The notes under the pieces are model-generated. The model was given only the letters and a program-made list of their open reading frames with translations, searched no databases and was not told the DNA's origin. From NCBI RefSeq assembly GCF_003290185.1, contig NZ_QNFY01000001.1, forward strand, positions 62,001-126,000: DNA of 64,000 bases, in the 5' to 3' direction. Origin of the DNA: Chryseobacterium lathyri (GTDB lineage Bacteria > Bacteroidota > Bacteroidia > Flavobacteriales > Weeksellaceae). How positions within the stretch are numbered: the stretch's first letter is position 1; every line of letters begins with the position of its first letter. Below, in pieces: positions 57,440 to 64,000 of the stretch. The position numbers were made by a program, and so were the translations under genes.

Positions 57440-58474
57440 ATGAATATCGAAAATAAAGTTTTAGGACTTATTAAGTTAAGTGTATATATAAAAGAGTTTT
57501 TAGCAAAGAATCCTGCGGATTATAATGATCATGATACGGAGTTTGAGTTATTGCTGAGAAGATCCGAAATAGAGAATCCCTGGTTTACCCTTGAGAATCA
57601 GAAATTTGCTCTTACAGAATGGACTCATTTGCTTACTCAGGAAAATATAAACAATTGGCTCAGAAATTATTCCGTTTCCAAAACTTCAAAAAGAGTAGGA
57701 TTGATCCTGGCCGGAAATATTCCATTGGTAGGACTGCATGATGTGATATCTGTTGTTTTAAGCGGACACATTCCTTTGATTAAGCTGTCTTCAAAAGATA
57801 AGCAGATGGTCCCATTCCTGCTGAAAAAATGGAATGAGTTGTCAGATGGAGCTGTCCAGTTTGAATTTGTTGAAAGACTGGAGAATTTTGATGCTGTGAT
57901 TGCAACAGGAAGCAATAATACTGCAAGGTACTTGGAATATTATTTCAAGGACCATTTAAGCATTATTAGAAAAAACAGAACCTCTGCGGCGGTTCTGAAA
58001 GGTGATGAGACTCCTGAAGAACTTCAGCTTATGGCGGAAGATATTTTCAGGTATTTCGGTTTGGGATGCAGAAATGTAACCAGAATTTTTATTCCTGAAG
58101 ACTTTCTTATCGACAGGCTATTTGAAAGTTTTATCGGTTTCCAGGACATCATTAATCATAATAAATATGCAAATAACTATGATTATAACAGGGCAGTTTA
58201 TCTCCTGAACCAGGATAAATTCTGGGATAATAATTTTGTTATGCTGAAAGAGGATGATAAGCTTTTCAGCCCGCTTTCCGTGATCCATTTCAGCAGGTAT
58301 TCATCTTTGGATGATGTTAAAAATTTCATTGCCGAAAATGAAGAGAATATCCAGTGTATTGTGGCAAAAGATGAGCTGGGATTGGATTCAATTCCTTTCG
58401 GAGAAGCGCAGCACCCTGCTTTGGATACGTATGCCGATAATGTAGATACGATGAAATTTTTGGAAGTGGTCTGA
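57440..58474 (+). CDS. Acyl-CoA reductase (LuxC-like)
   Basis: The 344-residue protein resembles the acyl-protein/acyl-CoA reductase family (LuxC and similar, aldehyde-dehydrogenase fold). Visible are VGLILAGNIPLVGLHDVISVVLSG (near 90-112), IKLSSKD, FDAVIATGSNNTARY and the catalytic Cys in YFGLGCRNVTRIFIP (Cys near 213). It reduces acyl thioesters to aldehydes with NAD(P)H. No luciferase genes are nearby; in Bacteroidetes it sits next to ferredoxin and serC. A small secreted protein gene follows after 44 bp. Confidence 0.87.
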   Translation: MNIENKVLGLIKLSVYIKEFLAKNPADYNDHDTEFELLLRRSEIENPWFTLENQKFALTEWTHLLTQENINNWLRNYSVSKTSKRVGLILAGNIPLVGLHDVISVVLSGHIPLIKLSSKDKQMVPFLLKKWNELSDGAVQFEFVERLENFDAVIATGSNNTARYLEYYFKDHLSIIRKNRTSAAVLKGDETPEELQLMAEDIFRYFGLGCRNVTRIFIPEDFLIDRLFESFIGFQDIINHNKYANNYDYNRAVYLLNQDKFWDNNFVMLKEDDKLFSPLSVIHFSRYSSLDDVKNFIAENEENIQCIVAKDELGLDSIPFGEAQHPALDTYADNVDTMKFLEVV

Positions 58475-58518
58475 TTTTCGTATCTTAACTCACTATTTTA
58501 CCAATAACAAAAAAGATT

Positions 58519-58962
58519 ATGAAAAAAATATTTTTAGGACTTACAGTTCTTGCCGCACAGCTGATGTTTGCTCAGAAAGTAACAGGCGTGAAGGTTGAAA
58601 AAGTTCAGAAAGAAATTCCTGTGCAGTTAAGCAAAGAGAAGATTAATCTGTATAATGACAACTTTCTTAAGTTTGTTGAAGCACTTAAATCTTCGGATCG
58701 TTCAGGCGTTGATGCACTTCTTTCCGATAAGGTAAAAGATATCGTTACGGATGATGTTCTTAAAAAAGTAAAAGAAGGCTTTGATGTGAATAAAAAGCTG
58801 GAAATTTTAAAAACGGGATACCACAGATTGATGGATGGTTCCAGTTTGCCAAGCATCAACTACAAATATGCAGGAGATTCTTCTTCAAAAGAGGTAATTA
58901 TGGCTGTTTTTGAAGAGGATGGAAAAATTATTGGGGTAATGCCGGCAAAAAAAGATAAATAA
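58519..58962 (+). CDS. Secreted hypothetical protein, 147 residues
   Basis: A signal peptide (about 1-18, QLMFAQ cleavage) precedes a helical, Lys-rich domain: VEKVQKEIPVQLSKEKINLYND, then FVEALKSSDRSGVDALLSDKVKDIVTDDVLKKVKEGFDV. A final strand pair (SKEVIMAVFEEDGKIIGVM) follows. It resembles DUF4468/NTF2-like small periplasmic proteins only weakly, so I give no family. It lies between the reductase and the Bax inhibitor-1 gene on the same strand (44 and 24 bp) and may share a transcript. Confidence 0.6.
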   Translation: MKKIFLGLTVLAAQLMFAQKVTGVKVEKVQKEIPVQLSKEKINLYNDNFLKFVEALKSSDRSGVDALLSDKVKDIVTDDVLKKVKEGFDVNKKLEILKTGYHRLMDGSSLPSINYKYAGDSSSKEVIMAVFEEDGKIIGVMPAKKDK

Positions 58963-58986
58963 TTTAAAACAATAAAAATACTAACT

Positions 58987-59676
58987 ATGATGACAGATGT
59001 TTTAGTTGCTCATTCCTCCGATGTGGAAAAAGCAGCTTTTTACAGAAAAACTTACCTGCATGTCGCTTTATCAATCCTGGCATTTATCGGGGTTGAAACT
59101 ATTTTACTGAAAACGGTTCCTGTGGAGATCATTGCTATGATGTTCGGACAGAAATACACATGGCTACTGATTATCGGTGTTTTCTGGCTGGCTTCGATGC
59201 TGGCTTCTAAATGGTCACTTTCGCAGAGCAGAACAACACAGTATTTCGGATTAGGCTTCTATATTATTCTGGAAGCTGTGATTTTCATGCCTATGATCTA
59301 TATCGCAGCAGGAATGCAGGGTGGAGGAAATATTATATTCCAGGCTGCCATGCTTACGATTGCCATGTTTGCCGGACTTTCGGCAGTGGCATTTACTTCA
59401 AAAAAAGATTTTTCGTTCCTAAGAAATATTATTGTTATCGGAGGTTTTCTTTCGATAGGGCTTATTGTAGCCGGAGCAATTTTTGGGTTCAATCTGGGAC
59501 TTTGGTTCTCGGTAGGAATGGTGCTTTTGGCTTCTGCAAGTATTCTTTATGAAACAAGTAAGCTTAAAGATGTTTATTCTACAGGGCAGTATGTAGGTGC
59601 TTCATTGCAGCTTTTTGCATCCATTATGCTTTTGTTCTGGTATATTCTGAGAATCTTAATGAGCAGAAGAAGCTAG
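58987..59676 (+). CDS. Bax inhibitor-1 / YccA family membrane protein
   Basis: The 229-residue protein has seven hydrophobic segments: about 25-45, 55-75, 87-105, 112-132, 140-160, 165-185 and 200-222. Typical Bax inhibitor-1 features are YRKTYLHVALSILAF at the start, LGFYIILEAVIFMPMIYIA and the conserved TSKLKDVY after the sixth segment. Family members act as Ca2+ leak channels or protease regulators (YccA inhibits FtsH in E. coli). Its role here is not known. It ends the local plus-strand run before a terminator hairpin. Confidence 0.9.
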   Translation: MMTDVLVAHSSDVEKAAFYRKTYLHVALSILAFIGVETILLKTVPVEIIAMMFGQKYTWLLIIGVFWLASMLASKWSLSQSRTTQYFGLGFYIILEAVIFMPMIYIAAGMQGGGNIIFQAAMLTIAMFAGLSAVAFTSKKDFSFLRNIIVIGGFLSIGLIVAGAIFGFNLGLWFSVGMVLLASASILYETSKLKDVYSTGQYVGASLQLFASIMLLFWYILRILMSRRS

Positions 59677-59730
59677 TTAATTTAAAAATGAAAGGAGAAG
59701 AATTGTAAATTCGGATTCTATCTTATAAAT

Positions 59731-59757
59731 AATCCTGGTGATATTTTCACCGGGATT
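59731..59757 (+). terminator. Terminator after the Bax inhibitor-1 gene
   Basis: AATCCTGGTGA-TATTT-TCACCGGGATT with one G-U pair, followed by ATTTTTTT. A near reverse-complement copy lies at 59840-59866. Confidence 0.85.
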
Positions 59758-59839
59758 ATTTTTTTGAATTTTTTTACACAAATGCTACAAATGTTTTCAA
59801 AAAAAACACTTTAATTTTAATTCAGCCATTTAACCAAAA

Positions 59840-59866
59840 AATCCCGGTGAAAATATCACTGGGATT
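59840..59866 (-). terminator. Inverted near-copy of the upstream terminator
   Basis: AATCCCGGTGA-AAATA-TCACTGGGATT. It reads as the reverse complement of the hairpin at 59731 with three changes in the stem and is preceded by six A, so it terminates minus-strand transcription. Confidence 0.7.
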
Positions 59867-60018
59867 TTAGTGGATTCTTTAATCTATATAAACAGAAGCA
59901 ACAGCGTCAGCAATGGCATATTACAGAAGCTTTGAAGCGTGTGTTTAAATTAAAAACTAAAGAATTGAGAAAATATAGTATCGAGGAAAGCCTCAGTAGT
60001 ACTGTGTTTTTGTTGTAA
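59851..60018 (+). pseudogene. Start-less open frame, possible gene remnant
   Basis: The plus-strand frame is open for 55 codons without any ATG and reads protein-like (QWHITEALKRVFKLKTKELR, then KYSIEESLSSTVFLL). This may be the 3' remnant of a lost gene that used the inverted terminator hairpin region as a boundary. Evidence is weak; the rest of the gap 59677-60059 holds only the two hairpins. Confidence 0.2.
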
Positions 60019-60059
60019 TTTTTTACTATTAATCTTAAATGATCGATCGAATGAAAAAA

Positions 60060-60308
60060 TTACTTGTCAATGGATCCTAAGACCTTCTGTGCAAAAGAAT
60101 TTAAAGCGTCTTTTTCGCTCATTCCGTTCTGAACGCTGGCGTGTACTTCCAAAGCGCCGCAGATATTTGTGATCAGCTCTCCTGCTACATTCAGATCTTC
60201 TTCGCTGGTTCCTCTGAATTCGCAGAAGCTTTCTAAAACCTCTAATGTTTTTTCAAGATTTTCAGGCGTCTGATTCTGATAAAACTGTCGGATTACGGGT
60301 AACTTCAT
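60060..60308 (-). CDS. Small conserved protein co-translated with thioredoxin (DUF6952-like)
   Basis: The 82-residue protein is all-helical (KLPVIRQFYQNQTPENLEKTLEVLESFCEF and the later TNICGALEVHASVQNGMSEKDALNSFAQKVLGSI) with two Cys. Its ATG overlaps the thioredoxin stop codon by one base (TAATG), so translation is coupled. The thioredoxin pairing is kept across Flavobacteriia; I believe it matches DUF6952 but cannot confirm. A chaperone or regulatory role toward its redox partner is inferred. Confidence 0.7.
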   Translation of the reverse strand: MKLPVIRQFYQNQTPENLEKTLEVLESFCEFRGTSEEDLNVAGELITNICGALEVHASVQNGMSEKDALNSFAQKVLGSIDK

Positions 60309-60616
60309 TACTGTATTTCTTTAAAAAGATTAATTAAACTTTCAGCCTGGTTGCTCTGTACCTGGTTTACCAATTCACCGTTTTTAAAAACTGCAAAAGT
60401 AGGAAGGTTATCAACGGTTGCTAATTTTCTGCTTTCAGGAAGCTTTTCAGCATCTACATATAAGAAAGGAATTTCTTCATTTTCTGATGCTAATTTTTTA
60501 AATTTAGGCTTCATGATTCTGCAGTTTCCGCACCATGTGGCACCGTACTGAACAACTACTTTTTCATTGTCGTTCACGATATTCTGTAAAGTATCTTCTG
60601 TTAATTCTGTGTACAT
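60308..60616 (-). CDS. Thioredoxin-like protein with CGNC site
   Basis: Start taken at the ATG at 60616 (MYTELTEDTLQNIV), giving 102 residues; 60643 would add nine hydrophilic residues. It has the thioredoxin fold with active-site ATWCGNCRIM (Cys29, Cys32) and the cis-Pro in VDNLPTFAVF. The usual Pro in CGPC is Asn, which changes the redox potential. It probably reduces the peroxiredoxin encoded 117 bp downstream of the pair in the minus-strand order (peroxiredoxin is upstream). It overlaps the 82-residue gene. Confidence 0.9.
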   Translation of the reverse strand: MYTELTEDTLQNIVNDNEKVVVQYGATWCGNCRIMKPKFKKLASENEEIPFLYVDAEKLPESRKLATVDNLPTFAVFKNGELVNQVQSNQAESLINLFKEIQ

Positions 60617-60638
60617 AAGTTTATTTTTAGAAAAAATA

Positions 60639-60724
60639 AACAATGTAGCAATCTAATAATTTACCAATCTAACAATTAAAAAACGAATCTTAAAATTGTT
60701 ATACTGTTAGATTGCTACATTGTT
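60639..60724. repeat. 18-bp perfect inverted repeat between peroxiredoxin and thioredoxin genes
   Basis: AACAATGTAGCAATCTAA (60639-60656) and TTAGATTGCTACATTGTT (60707-60724) are exact complements 50 bp apart. Inside, further short CAATCTAACA / TGTTAGATTG units are again complementary, so the whole 86 bp can fold into one long hairpin. Confidence 0.6.
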
Positions 60725-60733
60725 ATATTAAAA

Positions 60734-61366
60734 TTAGTTCTTAGCTAAGTATTCTGCTGTAGAAGTTCTGTCTGCTTTCATAGCATCTTTTCCTTCTTCC
60801 CAGTTGGCAGGACATACTTCACCATGTTTTTGAACGTGCGTGTAAGCGTCGATAAGTCTTAAATATTCTTTCACGTTTCTACCAAGAGGCATATCGTTTA
60901 CAGACTCATGGAAAATTTTTCCAGTTTCGTCGATTAGGTATGTTGCTCTGTACGTTACATTAGAACCTGTGAAAGTTTCCTCTCCATCTTCATTGTATTC
61001 GAAATCCTGATCTACAATTCCTAGGATGTTTGCCAATTGTCTGTGAGTATCAGCTAAAAGTGGGTAAGTTACTCCTTCAATACCTCCGTTATCTTTTGGA
61101 GTGTTCAACCATGCAAAGTGTACCTCGTTAGTATCACAAGAAGCACCGATTACTTTGGTGTTTCTTTTTTCGAATTCACCTAAAGCATCCTGGAAAGCAT
61201 GAAGCTCTGTAGGACATACGAAAGTGAAATCTTTCGGATACCAGAATAAAATTACTTTTTGCTGGTTAGAAGTAGCTTCTTCAAGGATGTTGATTCTAAG
61301 ATCATCACCCATTTCAGACATAGCATCGATTGTTACATTTGGGAATTTTTTTCCTACTAAAGACAT
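60734..61366 (-). CDS. 2-Cys peroxiredoxin (AhpC/Prx1 type)
   Basis: The 210-residue peroxiredoxin has the peroxidatic Cys51 in FTFVCPTELHAFQ, Thr two residues before resolving contact regions, and the resolving Cys185 in HGEVCPANW. It reduces H2O2 and organic peroxides and needs thioredoxin or AhpF; the thioredoxin gene lies downstream across the inverted repeat. The length fits typical Prx1 members. No OxyR site is evident. It has no close promoter box that matches exactly. Confidence 0.94.
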   Translation of the reverse strand: MSLVGKKFPNVTIDAMSEMGDDLRINILEEATSNQQKVILFWYPKDFTFVCPTELHAFQDALGEFEKRNTKVIGASCDTNEVHFAWLNTPKDNGGIEGVTYPLLADTHRQLANILGIVDQDFEYNEDGEETFTGSNVTYRATYLIDETGKIFHESVNDMPLGRNVKEYLRLIDAYTHVQKHGEVCPANWEEGKDAMKADRTSTAEYLAKN

Positions 61367-61478
61367 AATTTTCTGTTTTTATATTAAATTTTCTTGTGCA
61401 AATATATAAATATTTCATCTATCAAACAAATCAATATTGATAAATAAAATCTATAATTGTTTTTAATGGAACTATAAG

Positions 61479-61506
61479 AAAAAAGCCCTGAAATCAGAGC
61501 TTTTTT
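61479..61506 (-). terminator. Terminator of the aminotransferase gene
   Basis: AAAAAAGC-C-CTGA-AA-TCAG-A-GCTTTTTT, with one C-A mismatch, lies 34 bp after the minus-strand stop at 61540. Confidence 0.7.
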
Positions 61507-61539
61507 GTTTACTTTATACTAATTTTTATTCAGTCTAAT

Positions 61540-62736
61540 TTATGAATTAAATGGAGCTAAAGCATCTTTAATTCGTTTCATCGCTTCTCTAAGATCCTCT
61601 TCAGAAGCTGCATAAGAAAATCTGATACATTCCGGGCTTCCGAAGGAAACACCGCCTACACATCCTACATGAGCACTTTCCAATAAAAACATAGCGAAAT
61701 CATCAGAGTCTTTGATTTCAGTGCCATTCAGTGTTTTTCCGATATAGTGGGAGATATCCGGGAAGAAATAAAATGCAGCTTTTGGAAGTAATACTTTGAA
61801 TCCTGGAATTTCTTTCATCAGGTCATACACCAGATCTCTTCTTTTCTGGAACGCATCAATCATGTATTTGTACTCGGAAGGATCTGTTTTTAGAGCAGTA
61901 ATAGAAGCTCTCTGAGCCACTGTATTGGCTCCGCTGGTCATTTGTCCCTGAACCTTTTCGCAGGCTTTAGCCAGCCATTCCGGACAGGCAGAATACCCGA
62001 TTCTCCATCCTGTCATGGCAAATGCTTTAGACATTCCGTTAATCACAGCAGTCTGCTCATATACTTCAGGGAATTGAGCGATGGATGTTGTTTTTGTTTC
62101 GTAATTGATGTACTCGTAGATCTCATCCGAAATAACCGTTACATGAGGATATTTGGCAATAACTTTCGCCATCGATTTTAACTCATCATAGGTATAATAT
62201 CCGCCGGAAGGGTTACAAGGAGAACTGAAAAGAATAGCTTTTGTTTTATCTGTAATGGATTCTTCAAGTTGTTCGGCAGTGATCTTGAAATCTGTAACAT
62301 AAGAAGTCGGCAGCATTACTGAAGTTCCCCCCATCATTTTTACCATTTCATCATAGCTTACCCAATAAGGTGCTGGAAGAAGAACTTCGTCACCATCATT
62401 GACCACGGAGGCCAATACATTTAAAATAGCTTGTTTAGCTCCGTTGGAAACACAGATCTGGGTTGGCTTATAATCAAGATTGTTGTCTCTTTTTAATTTG
62501 TGGGCAACCGCTTCACGAAGTTCAAGAAACCCGGGAACAGGAGAGTAATGGCTGTAGTTTTGGTTAATCGCGTCAAAAGCTGCCTGTTTGATATTGTCCG
62601 GAACATCGAAATCCGGTTCGCCAAGTGTCAGACTGATCACATCAATGCCGGCGGCCTTCATTTCTCTTGCTTTGTTTGACATTACGAAAGTCTGTGAGTA
62701 ACCTAATCTCTTTACTCTATCTGAAAGTTTATCCAT
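61540..62736 (-). CDS. Aspartate/aromatic-type pyridoxal-phosphate aminotransferase
   Basis: Start taken at the ATG at 62736 (MDKLSDRVKRLGYSQTF), giving 398 residues; 62760 would add eight. It is a class I PLP aminotransferase, with SLTLGEPDFDVP, SPCNPSG, VISDEIYEYI, the PLP lysine in INGMSKAFAMTGWRIGY (near 235) and FSYAASEEDLREAMKRI. The GEPDFD and WRIGY pattern fits the aspartate aminotransferase AspB/Thermus group, which also accepts prephenate. It is monocistronic with its own terminator. Confidence 0.9.
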   Translation of the reverse strand: MDKLSDRVKRLGYSQTFVMSNKAREMKAAGIDVISLTLGEPDFDVPDNIKQAAFDAINQNYSHYSPVPGFLELREAVAHKLKRDNNLDYKPTQICVSNGAKQAILNVLASVVNDGDEVLLPAPYWVSYDEMVKMMGGTSVMLPTSYVTDFKITAEQLEESITDKTKAILFSSPCNPSGGYYTYDELKSMAKVIAKYPHVTVISDEIYEYINYETKTTSIAQFPEVYEQTAVINGMSKAFAMTGWRIGYSACPEWLAKACEKVQGQMTSGANTVAQRASITALKTDPSEYKYMIDAFQKRRDLVYDLMKEIPGFKVLLPKAAFYFFPDISHYIGKTLNGTEIKDSDDFAMFLLESAHVGCVGGVSFGSPECIRFSYAASEEDLREAMKRIKDALAPFNS

Positions 62737-62960
62737 GTGGGTCTTTTTGAATTTTAACAAATATATAATAAAAACGTTTTGCCGGGAAATAAAAGTAGGG
62801 CAGGAAAAAAGATTTTTGTCAGGTTTTTTAAATTTTAATCATTAAAGTATAGTCTTTTATACTTTTCTGCCGAAATATTCAGTTCCTAAGAACATGGAAA
62901 TGAAAAGCGGTACCCAATATTATGTTTTTGTATATTTAACTATCTAAATATTCAGTAGGT

Positions 62961-64000
62961 ATGAAATATTCTCTCCTTTTATTGTTGGTTCCTTTTGTAA
63001 GTTTTTCCCAAACAAAAACAAAAGATGATGAAATAAAAAAATACGTTTCTGAAGTAAGTTCGGATTCTTTAAAATCCTATATCGGCAAGCTTGTAAGCTT
63101 TCATACCAGGCATACTTTAAGTTCTGTTGATGATAAAAATCAGGGAATAGGAGCGGCAAGGAACTGGGTGCTTGGAAAATTTAAAGACTATGCAAAGAAC
63201 TCCGGAGGAAGAATGGATGTTTACTTACAGAAGGAAAACATTCAGCCGGATGGAAAACGGATAGACAGGGTTACCAACCTGGGAAATCCTATAGCCTTTT
63301 TAAAAGGTACAGATCCTAATGATAAAAGAATTTTCCTGATTTCTGCACACCTGGATTCGCGGGTTACCGATGTAATGAACAGAATTTCATACGCGCCGGG
63401 TGCCAACGATGATGGGAGCGGAGTGAGTGCTGTTATAGAAGCTGCGCGAATTTTGAGCAGATCTTCTTTTCCGGCATCCGTTATTTTCGTTACTTTTTCC
63501 GGAGAAGAACAGTCTTTGCTTGGATCTAAGCTTCTGGCAGATAAAGCCAAAAAAGAAAACCTGCAGATAGAAGCAGTCCTGAACAACGACATGATCGGAA
63601 ATTCTAAAGCAGGAGAAACAGGAGAGATCAATAACCATACATTAAGGGTTTTTAGCGAAGGGCTGCCTTATGCAGAACTCGATAAAAAAGCAATGGGTAT
63701 AAGGAACCTGGGACTTGAAAACGACAGTGAATCCCGGCAACTGGCCCGGTATATTAAAGAAATTGCAGAACAATATGTAAAAGGACTAGAAGTGAAGCTG
63801 ATCTACAGGAACGACAGGTTTTTACGTGGCGGAGATCATTCCAGTTTTGTCAGTCAGGGATTTCCTTCCGTAAGGCTCACTGAATATTATGAAAACTACG
63901 ATCATCAACATCAGGATATAAGAGTTGAAAATAATAAGCAGTACGGAGATCTTCCTGAATTTATAGATTTTAATTATCTGAAAAGAAACGTTGCGGCAAA
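62961..64000 (+). CDS. M28 family metallopeptidase, partial (runs off the right edge)
   Basis: The frame starts at the ATG at 62961 and is open through the end of the window (346 codons visible). After a signal peptide (about 1-17) come ISAHLDSR (first metal His), APGANDDGSG (Asp), FSGEEQ (general base and ligand Glu), NNDMIG (Asp) and GGDHSSFVSQG (final His). All M28 residues are therefore present. It differs strongly from the array at 49-53 kb, lacking the PA insert, so it is another subfamily. A TATATTTA sequence (one mismatch to the -7 box) lies upstream. Confidence 0.9.
   Translation, partial: MKYSLLLLLVPFVSFSQTKTKDDEIKKYVSEVSSDSLKSYIGKLVSFHTRHTLSSVDDKNQGIGAARNWVLGKFKDYAKNSGGRMDVYLQKENIQPDGKRIDRVTNLGNPIAFLKGTDPNDKRIFLISAHLDSRVTDVMNRISYAPGANDDGSGVSAVIEAARILSRSSFPASVIFVTFSGEEQSLLGSKLLADKAKKENLQIEAVLNNDMIGNSKAGETGEINNHTLRVFSEGLPYAELDKKAMGIRNLGLENDSESRQLARYIKEIAEQYVKGLEVKLIYRNDRFLRGGDHSSFVSQGFPSVRLTEYYENYDHQHQDIRVENNKQYGDLPEFIDFNYLKRNVAA

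Noticed and set aside
1..64000. CRISPR array, prophage, insertion sequence, rRNA or tRNA genes
   Set aside because: I looked for regularly spaced repeats, transposase or phage structural genes and cloverleaf-like sequence and found none; fibre-like proteins alone do not make a prophage. Small tRNAs could still be missed without a covariance search.

Overview
The window looks like a chromosomal segment of a Flavobacteriia bacterium, most probably Chryseobacterium or a close Weeksellaceae relative. The basis is AT-rich DNA, near absence of Shine-Dalgarno sequences, many promoters with the Bacteroidetes -7 box TAnnTTTG, and a set of lineage-typical families: a GLPGLI protein, a GldI-like FKBP, DUF4294, a spondin-domain lipoprotein, a SerA/SerC/DUF1015 cluster and double-glycine-leader peptides of the Chryseobacterium type. 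I saw no insertion sequence, prophage, CRISPR array, rRNA or tRNA gene.

Layout. 1-6.7 kb: accessory genes (TPR protein fragment, GLPGLI protein, a Crp/Fnr regulator next to a short-chain dehydrogenase with matching palindromes before both genes, a hexapeptide acetyltransferase, two tandem GG-leader peptides, and a hydrolase / RibD-like reductase / VOC run). 6.8-15.3 kb: three secreted tail-fibre-like surface proteins, a cytoplasmic alpha-amylase, a DUF4142 lipoprotein and small proteins. 15.5-28.1 kb: a signalling cluster with two complete kinase/NarL-type regulator pairs, a third pair whose kinase has decayed, a PAS-like LuxR regulator and a bare AraC domain. It also holds a duplicated non-coding cassette whose two hairpins show a compensatory base-pair change. 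28.5-30.4 kb: an alpha-oxoamine synthase (sphingolipid or sulfonolipid entry enzyme candidate) with a TetR regulator. 30.5-36 kb: dnaX with an A10 slippery tract separating short and long products, DAHP synthase/chorismate mutase, rsgA and ndk.

36.1-38.0 kb holds the most interesting system: a 70-residue secreted peptide ending in a Cys-Pro-Ala-Cys-Gly motif, a DUF692/MNIO enzyme with a C-terminal extension, and a DUF1772 membrane protein. This looks like a compact RiPP pathway without the usual separate partner protein. 38.3-49 kb is mostly housekeeping: rpe, M42 peptidase, DUF4294, NUDIX, mnmD, ilvE, spondin lipoprotein, gldI with a cyclophilin-FKBP fusion, and an aspartic protease. 49.3-53.5 kb is a tandem array of three M28 peptidases, one lacking a metal ligand and the general base. 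53.5-62.7 kb: DUF1015-serA, serC, ferredoxin, acyl-CoA reductase, Bax inhibitor-1 protein, thioredoxin pair, peroxiredoxin and an aspartate aminotransferase. A fourth M28 peptidase runs off the right edge.

Two window-wide patterns stand out. First, many intergenic gaps are bracketed by long inverted repeats (13-20 bp perfect arms, 26-137 bp apart) that differ in sequence from gap to gap. Second, several regulators and operons carry palindromes that fit operators. All family assignments come from reading the translated sequence; no database search was run.
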